A stretch of DNA of 17,148 bases from Bacteroidales bacterium (GTDB lineage: Bacteria > Bacteroidota > Bacteroidia > Bacteroidales > Paludibacteraceae): NCBI GenBank assembly GCA_900769035.1, contig CAAGFD010000133.1, positions 1-17,148 on the forward strand, given 5' to 3'. A program made the position numbers and the translations under genes. Of the stretch, positions 1 to 7,903 are shown one piece after another; the stretch's first letter is position 1; every line of letters begins with the position of its first letter. The notes under the pieces were generated by a model that ran no database searches, was not told the DNA's origin, and saw only the letters and a list, made by a program, of their open reading frames with translations.

Positions 1-462
1 GAAATCCAGCTTGTTAAGGTCTTCTATGTGCTCTATTACTATGGCATTGCCTTCGGTTTGCCCTTCAAGACCTATTACTTCGGCATGGCCTATTTTTCCG
101 TATATCACAATCTGAGCATCGGGATGTGATGTGTATGCCCGTTTTATCTTTTGCTGTAATTGTAATACTACAGGGCATGTGGCATCTACTATCTTTATTG
201 CATTTTCTGCCGCTACTTTGTATGTGGTAGGTGGCTCTCCATGCGCTCGTAATAGCACTTTCTCTTCTCGTAATTTTGGTAAATCGTTATGTGTAATGGT
301 CTTTAATCCTTTCTTCGACAGGCGGTTTACTTCATTGCCGTTATGAACTATGTCGCCAAGGCAATAAAGAGGGGCTCCACTTTCCAACTCTTTCTCTGCT
401 GTGGTTATCGCTCTCACAACTCCAAAGCAAAAGCCGGACTCTTCGTCTATTTCTATTATCAT
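1..462 (-). CDS. ispH: 4-hydroxy-3-methylbut-2-enyl diphosphate reductase (IspH), N-terminal part
   Basis: This is the first 154 codons of IspH; the C-terminal half lies beyond position 1. IspH is the iron-sulfur enzyme of the last MEP-pathway step, reducing HMBPP to IPP and DMAPP in the cytoplasm. Visible signatures are the first cluster cysteine (C12, in SGFCFGVVRAI), the substrate-binding histidines H40 (GDIVHN) and H74 (RAHGEPP), the second cluster cysteine C96 (DATCPVV), and H126 with E128 (GHAEV). These align with the E. coli residues H41, H74, C96, H124 and E126. The third cluster cysteine is expected beyond the window and cannot be checked. The ATG at 462 is chosen because it places C12 at the standard distance from the N-terminus and follows a consensus promoter. 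The gene lies downstream of and on the same strand as the DUF5686 gene, but has its own promoter in the 80-bp gap. Confidence 0.95.
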   Translation of the reverse strand, partial: MIIEIDEESGFCFGVVRAITTAEKELESGAPLYCLGDIVHNGNEVNRLSKKGLKTITHNDLPKLREEKVLLRAHGEPPTTYKVAAENAIKIVDATCPVVLQLQQKIKRAYTSHPDAQIVIYGKIGHAEVIGLEGQTEGNAIVIEHIEDLNKLDF

Positions 463-494
463 ATCACGTCTGTATTGCTTAATCTTTCAATGTG

Positions 495-527
495 CAAAAT
501 TACATTTTTATCGGTGAATATCAAAAA
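495..527 (-). promoter_or_regulatory. Bacteroidetes-type promoter of ispH
   Basis: On the minus strand a -33 element TTTG (522-525, inside a run of T) is followed after 19 bases by TAATTTTG (495-502), which matches the Bacteroidetes -7 consensus TAnnTTTG exactly. Transcription would start near 488, giving a leader of about 25 bases before the ATG at 462. The element sits right after the stop codon of the upstream gene, so ispH can be expressed independently of it. Confidence 0.7.
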
Positions 528-542
528 ATAATACCTCTTTTT

Positions 543-2981
543 TTATATGTCGAGGTCTAAGAACCATCTGACGCCGAATTTCATTGCGTCCGGGGCGTCT
601 CGGTGGGTTACTCTCCATATAAATTCTATTCCTCCTATATGTAGTATATTGCTGAAACCGAATCCTGCTTCTATATATGGCATATTATTCCAATTGGATA
701 ATCCTTTGTCGTTGAGCATTAAAGGCGGATATTCGAGCATCTCTTTGTGGCGATTGCTTAGGTGTCCGTATCCGATATTAAAGATAATGTCTTCTTTTAT
801 TCCGAGTTTATTGACGTATGGAATGTAACCGAAAATATATCCTCTTGTCTGATAGCGTATTGTGGCTGCTACATATAAGTCGCTCATCAGCTCCATCTGG
901 TGTAGTAGCATAAAGTCGGTGTTGTTGTAATACGACCCTCTGCAACTTCGTGCCATTATTAATAGCGGAAATGGTACCGTTCCTACTACTGCATTGGCTT
1001 GAAATGCCCAGTTTAATTTGCCGAATCCTAATGGCACTTTTTGATGTGCATAGATGCCGAATTTGCCGTAGAATCGCAATTCCGGTACTACCCTTGCTAC
1101 GCCTGTTTCAGCCGTGAAATGTATTACCGGATATTTGGTAGAGAGGTAGTAGCGATGGAAAAAATAATCGAGCGACCTCTCTTCCCACGATAATCGGAAA
1201 TCCAATTTTACTCCTGCATTAGATAGCTTTTCTATCGGCCTGCCATTTTGAATATACGTTACAAACGGGTTGCTCTCTATCTCTTGCATAAAAGCGTTGA
1301 TTTTGAACTTAAACCCTTGTTTTTCATACGCATATTGTAGGTCAATTTTTTTGTATAGGGCTATGGTAGGGTCTTTTTTGAATACTATACTATTGCTGAT
1401 ATTGTCTATATCCATTACTCTATTTTCGTTGTATATCAGCATGTCATCGTATCCGTAATGCTCTACTTTATGGTCGTAAAAGAGTGATAGTGTGTTGCGC
1501 CTTGTAGGGCCGAATCGCCATTGTATCTCCCCTCCGTATTTATGACGACGGTCGTAGAATCCGTACCCCCAATATCCACCGAACGTGATGTTGCGTGAAA
1601 ATTTCTCTCCCGAGCGCAGACTCAATCTCGGTGATATGCCTTCTAATCTGTTGTAATGAAATAGATTACATATCGGTCCTAAATCTATTTGCCAAATGTG
1701 TAGGTATTGATTTAATACTATATCGATGCCCCATGTTACCAATTTCCGAATGCGTGTTTGGTTGATGGAATCCACTCCGTTCCACATCGCTTCCATGGAG
1801 TTGTTTAATGTAGTAGTGATGCTATCCGTGCTCGTTGTGTCGGTGGCGATTTCGTCCCCTCTTGTTGCATAATCGGTTTTATACTTTTTATTTTCTGTCA
1901 GTATGAGCCCCGTTATGTTTTGTTGCCCGGATTTGGCAAAGAGGTTCATGCTCAACCCCATTTGTTGATTTTTTTGTGTAGGAAGAAAGATATTGTCAAT
2001 AGATTTTGCAGTATACTTATAGTTGAAGTTGTTGAGGTAGCTTACGTTAGTGCCGTTGGCAATATTAAGGTCGGCTTGTGTAATTGCATATGTTGCAGAG
2101 TCAATACATAACCACCCTTTATACACCAGTCCGTGCTCGTTTTTCGGTAATACCCTTATTTTATACTCTTTGCCATTTGCATTAGTTGTGCTATCTGCCA
2201 GGTAAAAATTATAATAGTTTTTTGCCGATTTGGCTATGGGGCTCATAAAGTTAGTGCCGAGTATAGTGGAGTAGGTGTTATAAAGATTGATTTTCGGCGT
2301 ATATCCTGCCACAAATTGCTTCCATTGCTCGGAAGATAACAGCTTAACGGCATTTTGCTTTTCATCTATTATTGTAGATGATGTGCTGTCGGTGCCATTG
2401 TAAAAGTCTGATACCGTTTGATTTATGTATACAGGTAGAGTATAGTTTGAGTCGTTGTGAGATATGGCTCCCGATAATAATTCGTTGAATAATTTTCGCT
2501 GTAATGTTTTGCTTTTGATATTTGTTATGTTGATGTGTGTTTGTGTCTTTTCCGTGCCTCGTATTTCCGTCAGATTGTCCGGGTTGTTTTTATGCCTGTT
2601 TTCTCTCGCTTTTTCCAATAATTTAATGGCATAATCTTGTTTTGGCATGACTACAATTTCATCGAGTAGAGTAGACTCTTCCTTCAAAAAAATCTCTATC
2701 ATTTGGTCTTTCCCATATTCTAATGAGATAGTTCGTGAGCGATAACCGATTACACTTACGCATAATTGCCTTTCCGGTTTGTCGCTCCTAAGCATAAAAA
2801 AACCTTCTTCATTGGTGATGCATCCCGTTTTACTGCCTTTAAACCACACATTTACCATAGGTAATGCTTCTCCGGTTTCTGCCGACATTACTTGACCTAT
2901 TACCACAATATCTTGTGCTGATAGGTGATTTATTGCCATGATTATCAATGGAAAAAGGATGAAGAGTATTCTTTTGTACAT
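543..2981 (-). CDS. DUF5686 family outer-membrane protein with carboxypeptidase-like regulatory domain
   Basis: The 812-residue protein starts with a signal peptide (about residues 1-22, ending LSAQD). A CarboxypepD_reg-like beta-sandwich follows at about 25-112 (VIGQVMSAETGEALPMVNVWFKG, then VIGYRSRTISL and DEIVV), the domain also found at the N-terminus of SusC-like TonB-dependent receptors. The segment after it (DYAIKLLEKARENRHKNNP) is typical of the Bacteroidetes DUF5686 family. The remaining ~690 residues are rich in alternating aromatic strands and end in KFGVRWFLDLDI, as expected of an outer-membrane beta-barrel. No TonB-dependent plug domain is visible. The role of the family is not established; an envelope function is likely. 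It is divergent from mnmA, and its leader is about 100 bases if the promoter candidate at 3087-3094 is used. Confidence 0.85.
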   Translation of the reverse strand: MYKRILFILFPLIIMAINHLSAQDIVVIGQVMSAETGEALPMVNVWFKGSKTGCITNEEGFFMLRSDKPERQLCVSVIGYRSRTISLEYGKDQMIEIFLKEESTLLDEIVVMPKQDYAIKLLEKARENRHKNNPDNLTEIRGTEKTQTHINITNIKSKTLQRKLFNELLSGAISHNDSNYTLPVYINQTVSDFYNGTDSTSSTIIDEKQNAVKLLSSEQWKQFVAGYTPKINLYNTYSTILGTNFMSPIAKSAKNYYNFYLADSTTNANGKEYKIRVLPKNEHGLVYKGWLCIDSATYAITQADLNIANGTNVSYLNNFNYKYTAKSIDNIFLPTQKNQQMGLSMNLFAKSGQQNITGLILTENKKYKTDYATRGDEIATDTTSTDSITTTLNNSMEAMWNGVDSINQTRIRKLVTWGIDIVLNQYLHIWQIDLGPICNLFHYNRLEGISPRLSLRSGEKFSRNITFGGYWGYGFYDRRHKYGGEIQWRFGPTRRNTLSLFYDHKVEHYGYDDMLIYNENRVMDIDNISNSIVFKKDPTIALYKKIDLQYAYEKQGFKFKINAFMQEIESNPFVTYIQNGRPIEKLSNAGVKLDFRLSWEERSLDYFFHRYYLSTKYPVIHFTAETGVARVVPELRFYGKFGIYAHQKVPLGFGKLNWAFQANAVVGTVPFPLLIMARSCRGSYYNNTDFMLLHQMELMSDLYVAATIRYQTRGYIFGYIPYVNKLGIKEDIIFNIGYGHLSNRHKEMLEYPPLMLNDKGLSNWNNMPYIEAGFGFSNILHIGGIEFIWRVTHRDAPDAMKFGVRWFLDLDI

Positions 2982-3086
2982 TAAGGTTTGTCTCTTTTAT
3001 CAGTTGTTTTTACTTACTATATAACGTTATTGGATGCTTTTTGTTGTTTTTATTAGGCTGATTTTTACCTGTTTCCTTATTTTTTG

Positions 3087-3094
3087 CAAAGTTA
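3087..3094 (-). promoter_or_regulatory. Candidate -7 element for the DUF5686 gene
   Basis: On the minus strand TAACTTTG matches the Bacteroidetes -7 consensus TAnnTTTG. No clear TTG is found 19-20 bases upstream, so the -33 element is weak or absent. It is the best match in the 238-bp divergent intergenic region for leftward transcription and would give a leader of about 100 bases. Confidence 0.5.
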
Positions 3095-3170
3095 GTCATT
3101 TATTCCGATTTACCATTAAACGCAAGAAGACTATTTTTACTGAGTATGTGTGTAAAAATTAATTATCTTC

Positions 3171-3201
3171 TTGTCAGTTACGTAAAAAAATATTACTTTT
3201 G
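3171..3201 (+). promoter_or_regulatory. Bacteroidetes-type promoter of mnmA
   Basis: TTG (3171-3173) is followed after 20 bases by TACTTTTG (3194-3201), matching the -33/-7 pattern of Bacteroidetes sigma-A promoters. Transcription would begin near 3208, leaving only about 12 untranslated bases before the ATG at 3220. This promoter may drive the whole mnmA-subtilase-xseA-xseB group, since no other good promoter is seen before rbfA. Confidence 0.65.
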
Positions 3202-3219
3202 CGTGATAATGTATAAGCT

Positions 3220-4317
3220 ATGAATGGTAAAAAAATATTGATGGCTATGAGTGGTGGAATAGATAGTTCTATTGCCGCTATGATACTGAAAAATCAAGGT
3301 TATACTTTGATAGGTGCCACTTATCGTACTTTTGATCAAATATCAGAATCGTGCCTTGCCAAAGAGAAGGGCTGCTGCTCGGTGGATTCTATTTTCGAGG
3401 CTAAAGCTCTTGCCGATTCTATGGGGTTCCCTCACCATATATTGGATATTCGAGAAGAGTTTAAATCTTCTGTTATTGCCGATTTCATCGAAGAATATAT
3501 GCATGGGCGTACCCCTAATCCTTGCGTCGTTTGCAATGCTAATATAAAGTGGGGCAAAATGATGCAAATTGCAGCACAACTCGGTTGTGATACTATCGCT
3601 ACAGGGCATTATGCCCGTATTGCACAAACCGATGAAGGTAGGTATTTTTTGCGTTGCGGTGTTGACTTGGCTAAAGATCAAACCTATTTTCTCTGGAAAT
3701 TGTCGCAAGATAGTCTCGCTCATACTATTTTCCCTCTCGGTAATCTTACAAAACCCGAAGTTCGTAAGATGGCTTTCGATGCCGGCTATGAAAAACTTTC
3801 CAAGAAATCCGAAAGTCAGGAGATTTGCTTTATACCCGATAACGATTATCGTCATTTCCTTTCCGAGAATGTAAAGGATTTTGACAAACTTTGTAAGGAG
3901 GGAAATTTCGTGGATTCATCGGGAAAAATCATTGGTAAACATAAAGGTTTCCCTAATTATACTATCGGTCAGCGTAAGGGACTCGGAGTGGCATTTGGTG
4001 AACCTCGTTTCGTTATCAATATCAATGCCGAGCGCAATGAAGTGATGCTTGGTAGCCGCGAACAACTTCATGCTGATACATGCCTTGTCAGTCAGCTTAA
4101 TATGATGAAATATGCCGATTTTACCGATGGTTTTGATGTTTTAGTCAAAGTCCGTTACCGCTCTAAAGCCGTGCCGGCTCGGCTCTATCACCATGCCGAT
4201 GGCATTGCTCGTGTGGAATTTCTTGATGCCGTAGATAGTATCACTCCCGGACAAAGTGCCGTATTTTATACCGGCGAAGATTACCTCGATGTGCTCGGTG
4301 GTGGCGTAATTTGTTGA
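3220..4317 (+). CDS. mnmA: tRNA-specific 2-thiouridylase MnmA
   Basis: MnmA installs the sulfur of 2-thiouridine at wobble U34 of tRNAs for Glu, Gln and Lys, using ATP to adenylate the base and persulfide sulfur from a relay. The 365-residue protein has the normal family length. The PP-loop ATP-binding motif SGGIDS is at residues 11-16. The catalytic nucleophile is C102 (TPNPCVVCN) and the second catalytic cysteine is C203 (SQEICFIP). Further family signatures are GHYAR (129-133), KDQTYFLW (152-159) and YTIGQRKGLGVAFG (247-260), followed by the C-terminal beta-barrel that contacts tRNA. The ATG at 3220 puts the PP-loop at the standard position. Bacteroidales often carry more than one mnmA-like gene; this one has all the catalytic residues and looks functional. 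Confidence 0.97.
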   Translation: MNGKKILMAMSGGIDSSIAAMILKNQGYTLIGATYRTFDQISESCLAKEKGCCSVDSIFEAKALADSMGFPHHILDIREEFKSSVIADFIEEYMHGRTPNPCVVCNANIKWGKMMQIAAQLGCDTIATGHYARIAQTDEGRYFLRCGVDLAKDQTYFLWKLSQDSLAHTIFPLGNLTKPEVRKMAFDAGYEKLSKKSESQEICFIPDNDYRHFLSENVKDFDKLCKEGNFVDSSGKIIGKHKGFPNYTIGQRKGLGVAFGEPRFVININAERNEVMLGSREQLHADTCLVSQLNMMKYADFTDGFDVLVKVRYRSKAVPARLYHHADGIARVEFLDAVDSITPGQSAVFYTGEDYLDVLGGGVIC

Positions 4318-4335
4318 TAATTATATTTATAGCTT

Positions 4336-5922
4336 ATGAGAAGATTGTTGCTTTTATTTTGTCTTTCTATTTGTTTTGTTTCCGTTTTCGCACAAGAAAA
4401 TATCTATTTCGTCCAGTTTTCTGATAAACTTGGCACTCCTTATTCGTTGTCGCGTCCGGAAGATTTTTTGAGTGAACGAGCTATTTTACGTCGTCAGAAA
4501 TACTCTATTGCCATAGATTCTACCGATTTACCCGTTTCTCCCGCTTATTTAAACGGAGTGCGCCAAACCGGTGCTACTGTAATGTATCAGATGAAGTGGC
4601 TTAATGGTGCTGTGGTGTCTGCTACTAATTCTCAATCGCTTATGGTGGCTTCATTGCCTTTTGTTCGATTTGTAGAACTTACAAAACCTTATGATTACGA
4701 AAACTATTCTCCTCGACAAACATCGAATTCATCGAAAATTCCTTTGCCGTATCTTAATTTAAATCGTGCGAAAAGGCAACTCGAACAAATTAATTTGCTT
4801 CGCTTGCATAATTTGGGTTATCGTGGCGCCGGTATCCATATTGCCGTGCTTGATGGCGGTTTTCAAGGGTTGTACGATATGGCGGTTTTTGATTCTCTTT
4901 TGCTTTCGGGCCGTTTGCTCGATTATTACGATTTCGTTCTTAACAAACATCAATTCCCTGATTACGACGGTTCTCATGGTTCTTCAGTGATGAGTACTAT
5001 GGCGGCAAATATGCCGGGTAATTATGTGGGAGCAGCTCCCGATGCCTCTTATTACTGTTTTCGTACAGAGAATGGTTATATAGAATTTCCCGATGAAACC
5101 GATTATTATTGCGTTGCCGTTGAGCGTGCCGATAGTCTTGGGGTTGATATCATCACTGCTTCACTTGGCTATACCGTTTTCGATATCGACTCTATGAGTT
5201 ATACTTATGATATGCTCGATGGCAGAACTACGCGCGCGTCGAAAGTTGCTTCTATGGCAGTAGAAAAAGGTATCTTTGTGCTCAATGCCGCCGGTAATGA
5301 TGCCTTTAAACCTTGGCATTATCTCTCCGTGCCTTCCGATGGTATCGGGGTAATGGCAGTTGGTGCGGTAGATACCGTTAATTATTATGCCCCTTTCAGC
5401 TCTTGTGGTCCCTCTGCCGATGGTAGGGTAAAACCGGAAATTGCTACTTGTGGTTACGGCGTCGTTGTTGCCGCTTCAGATAATAACCTTTACGAGTCTT
5501 CCGGTACTTCTTTCGCAACCCCTATCGCTGCAGGTATGGTAGCGTCGTTGATGTCCGCAATGCCAAATGTCACCCCTTGGAAATTGTATGAAGATATTAT
5601 TAAGAGTGCTTCGAATTATTTTACTCCGAACGATAGTATTGGTTACGGCATCCCCGATGCTTACGCCGTATTTTCCGTCTATTCTCCTGTGGAGCCCCTT
5701 TCCGATGCCGCTCCGGCTTTGTTTGTTTCCGATGATGGTTTCTCTTTCGAAAATCTTTCTATTCCGGCGCAACTCGTTATATATGATATTTATGGCCACA
5801 TAGTGTATGACAATACCGTTTCCGTCGGAGAAAAAGTTGCCATCCCTCATAGTAGTGGCTTATATATTCTGTTGCTCAATACGGAAAACGGTCCTTTCGT
5901 ATATAAGTTTATTTATCGATGA
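4336..5922 (+). CDS. Secreted S8 family (subtilisin-like) serine peptidase with T9SS sorting tail
   Basis: This 528-residue secreted protease begins with a signal peptide (about 1-19, ending VFAQE). A Bacteroidetes-type N-terminal prodomain follows at about 20-120 (FVQFSDKLGTPYSLSRPEDF, then SERAILRRQKYSIAIDSTDLPVS). The peptidase domain (about 145-450) has the full catalytic triad: D173 (VLDGGF), H214 (DGSHGSSV) and S392 (SGTSFATP), with the oxyanion-hole asparagine N321 (NAAGND). The last ~75 residues (IYDIYGHIVYDN through the GLYILLL strand to KFIYR) resemble a type A T9SS C-terminal sorting domain, suggesting export through the type IX system and surface attachment. It starts 18 bases after mnmA and ends 12 bases before xseA, so it is probably in the same transcript, although it has no obvious link to their jobs. 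The substrate is unknown. Confidence 0.9.
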   Translation: MRRLLLLFCLSICFVSVFAQENIYFVQFSDKLGTPYSLSRPEDFLSERAILRRQKYSIAIDSTDLPVSPAYLNGVRQTGATVMYQMKWLNGAVVSATNSQSLMVASLPFVRFVELTKPYDYENYSPRQTSNSSKIPLPYLNLNRAKRQLEQINLLRLHNLGYRGAGIHIAVLDGGFQGLYDMAVFDSLLLSGRLLDYYDFVLNKHQFPDYDGSHGSSVMSTMAANMPGNYVGAAPDASYYCFRTENGYIEFPDETDYYCVAVERADSLGVDIITASLGYTVFDIDSMSYTYDMLDGRTTRASKVASMAVEKGIFVLNAAGNDAFKPWHYLSVPSDGIGVMAVGAVDTVNYYAPFSSCGPSADGRVKPEIATCGYGVVVAASDNNLYESSGTSFATPIAAGMVASLMSAMPNVTPWKLYEDIIKSASNYFTPNDSIGYGIPDAYAVFSVYSPVEPLSDAAPALFVSDDGFSFENLSIPAQLVIYDIYGHIVYDNTVSVGEKVAIPHSSGLYILLLNTENGPFVYKFIYR

Positions 5923-5934
5923 AATCGTAGTTTT

Positions 5935-7200
5935 ATGAATTATAAATCTCTCTACGAATTAAATAATTATATCTCTCGACAGATTCGTTCTTTCTTGCCT
6001 TCTTCGATATGGGTTACTGCCGAGATTAGTAGCGTTACTCGTAATGCTTCAGGACATTGCTATATCGAATTGGTAGAGAAATCGGAGACAAACGACAATA
6101 TCATTGCTCGTCAGCGTGCAACTATTTGGGCTTCGAAATATGTGGATATTCATAGGCGTTTTGTGGAGGTGGCTCAGTCTGAGTTGAAAGCCGGAATCTC
6201 TATCCTTTTCTGTTGCGATGTCCAGTTTCATGAACTCTATGGTATGTCGCTTAATATCATCGACATAGATCCTATTTTTACAGTTGGTGATATTCAACGT
6301 CGAAAACAAGAAATTATTAAACGCCTTACCGAAGAGGGTTTATTGAAACTTAATTCTTTGCTCCCCTTGCCGATGGCGCCAAAAAATATTGCGGTTATCT
6401 CCAGTAATACCGCAGCAGGATACGGTGATTTCGTACACCAATTATTCGATAACAACTACGGTTTTGACTATAATGTTACCCTTTTTCGCTCTGTAATGCA
6501 AGGAGATAAAACGGAAGATGACTTGATGGGGGCTTTGTCTGACATAGCAGCCCGTGTAGCTGATTTCGATATAGTGGTGATTATTCGTGGCGGTGGATCT
6601 ACTACCGATTTGCAAGCCTTTGATAGTGAGAAAATCGCTCGTCAAATAGCTCATTTCCCATTGCCTGTTATTGTCGGTATCGGTCATTTACGTGATAATA
6701 CTATCCTTGATATGGTTGCAGCCCGTAGTGTTAAAACGCCGACTGCCGCCGCTGAGTTTATTATAAATCTCTCGGTATTAGCACTTAATAACCTTGCCTC
6801 TCTCGAAAATAGATTTTGTACTGCCACCCGCAATAGGTTGCAAGATGAGATAATTTCTATTGATAGTATTTCTCGCAATATTATTTCTTTTACTGATAGA
6901 TATTTGATTAAGCATGAAGCTGTTATCTCCGAATTTCAAGCACTCTTACCTCGTGTTGCCAGCAGCTTCTTTATCAATGCCAACAATAAATTGAATATTC
7001 TCGAAACTAAAGTAAATTTATTAAACCCGATAAATCTTCTCTCAAAGGGCTATACCCTTACTATACAAGGCGAAAAAATTATTACTTCCGTTAAGCAAAT
7101 AGATTATAATATCCCGATGAAATCGATATTTTTCGATGGTGAAGTGCTTAGTAATCCTATGATTGTTGAAGAAGAGAATAAGTGTATTACAGATAAATAA
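5935..7200 (+). CDS. xseA: Exodeoxyribonuclease VII large subunit
   Basis: XseA is the catalytic subunit of exonuclease VII, which degrades single-stranded DNA from both ends to short oligonucleotides during repair. The 421-residue protein has an N-terminal OB-fold for ssDNA (about 1-115: SLYELNNYISRQI, WVTAEISSVTRNASGHCYIEL). The catalytic domain (about 120-300) has AVISSNTAAGYGDF, then RGGGSTTDLQAFD (218-230), GIGHLRDNTILDMVA (248-262) and TPTAAAEF (268-275). The C-terminal part is helical and ends in the family's NLLSKGYTL segment. The ATG at 5935 is a natural start, 12 bases after the upstream stop. xseB follows after 27 bases, so both subunits come from one transcript. Confidence 0.96.
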   Translation: MNYKSLYELNNYISRQIRSFLPSSIWVTAEISSVTRNASGHCYIELVEKSETNDNIIARQRATIWASKYVDIHRRFVEVAQSELKAGISILFCCDVQFHELYGMSLNIIDIDPIFTVGDIQRRKQEIIKRLTEEGLLKLNSLLPLPMAPKNIAVISSNTAAGYGDFVHQLFDNNYGFDYNVTLFRSVMQGDKTEDDLMGALSDIAARVADFDIVVIIRGGGSTTDLQAFDSEKIARQIAHFPLPVIVGIGHLRDNTILDMVAARSVKTPTAAAEFIINLSVLALNNLASLENRFCTATRNRLQDEIISIDSISRNIISFTDRYLIKHEAVISEFQALLPRVASSFFINANNKLNILETKVNLLNPINLLSKGYTLTIQGEKIITSVKQIDYNIPMKSIFFDGEVLSNPMIVEEENKCITDK

Positions 7201-7227
7201 TGGTCGAACGTATATAAAATAGCAAGT

Positions 7228-7422
7228 ATGATGAAATACGAAGAAAAAATTGAGAAATTAGAACAGATCGTGGCTGATATTGAGAGCGGAAAATTGTCGG
7301 TAGATCTGCTCGCAGAAAAAGTAAAAGAGGCTTCTTCTCTTGTAAAAGAATGCCGTGAAATGCTGATTAAAGTACAGACCGAAGTGAACCGAGTGCTTCA
7401 AGACGCCGAAAAAGAAGAATAA
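7228..7422 (+). CDS. xseB: Exodeoxyribonuclease VII small subunit
   Basis: XseB is the small helical partner that binds the C-terminal arms of XseA. The 64-residue protein is within the usual size range (about 60-80). It shows the family core YEEKIEKLEQIVADIESGKLS followed by a second helix (LAEKVKEASSLVKECREML), together forming a predicted helical hairpin. Two ATGs stand in tandem (7228 and 7231); either could be used. It lies 27 bases after xseA, and a 67-bp gap with a promoter separates it from rbfA. Confidence 0.95.
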   Translation: MMKYEEKIEKLEQIVADIESGKLSVDLLAEKVKEASSLVKECREMLIKVQTEVNRVLQDAEKEE

Positions 7423-7458
7423 TTATTCGCATTACATTATTATCTCAATGGTTTTTTG

Positions 7459-7466
7459 TAACTTTG
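7459..7466 (+). promoter_or_regulatory. Candidate -7 promoter element upstream of rbfA
   Basis: TAACTTTG matches the Bacteroidetes -7 consensus TAnnTTTG and lies 23 bases before the rbfA start, giving a leader of roughly 15 bases. No TTG is found at the expected -33 distance, so only half of the promoter is convincing. Its position in the only gap of over 60 bases on the plus strand after 3220 supports it. Confidence 0.5.
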
Positions 7467-7489
7467 CCAATTAATAAATTACGAATATT

Positions 7490-7876
7490 ATGCAGTCTAC
7501 TCGACAAGAAAAAATTTCAAGATTATTACAAAAAGAGTTCGGAGATATTTTCGTGCATTACGGCCGTCAGATTCAGGGCGTAATTATCAGTGTATCAGAA
7601 GTTCGTATCACATCCGACCTCAGTATTTCTCGTATCTACTTAAGTATTTTCCCTACCGAAAAAGCAACGGAACTTATAGAGCGTATCAATGCAGATAAGA
7701 GTTCTATCCGATATGAATTAGGTCGTCGCTTGCGTAATCAATTGAGAATTATTCCGGAACTGAATTTCTATCTCGATGAGTCAATAGACAAATTGGCTAA
7801 TATCGACAAAATTTTAGGTGCGGACCCTTACCTCCATGTCCCTCTCGATGAGGAGGATGATGATGCGGAAGATTAA
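7490..7876 (+). CDS. rbfA: 30S ribosome-binding factor A
   Basis: RbfA binds the immature 30S subunit near helix 1 of 16S rRNA and helps late maturation and cold adaptation. The 128-residue protein is at the upper end of normal length. It shows the KH-like fold of the family: helix 1 (SRLLQKEFGDIF), strand VIISVSEVRITSDLSISRIYLSIF (about 31-54), then RYELGRRLRNQLRIIPELNFYLDES (72-96) with the conserved arginine-rich helix. The tail (DEEDDDAED) is acidic and low in complexity, a variable part of the family. It is followed 27 bases later by an FtsX-type permease, a pair often seen together in Bacteroidales. Confidence 0.95.
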   Translation: MQSTRQEKISRLLQKEFGDIFVHYGRQIQGVIISVSEVRITSDLSISRIYLSIFPTEKATELIERINADKSSIRYELGRRLRNQLRIIPELNFYLDESIDKLANIDKILGADPYLHVPLDEEDDDAED

Positions 7877-7903
7877 TTGCTGTTAACGAAATAGTTTTGA
7901 GTC

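Noticed and set aside
522..541. A-run/T-run able to form a weak hairpin between the DUF5686 gene and ispH
   Set aside because: The stem is only A-T pairs with no GC core and overlaps the -33 region of the ispH promoter, so it is not a convincing terminator.
3343..3855. A 170-codon open frame on the minus strand inside mnmA
   Set aside because: It lies fully opposite a confidently identified gene and shows no family signature or promoter.
7892..7899. TAGTTTTG resembling a -7 element just before the FtsX-type permease
   Set aside because: Transcription would start at or after the ATG at 7904 and no -33 TTG is at the right distance (the nearest is 12 bases away).
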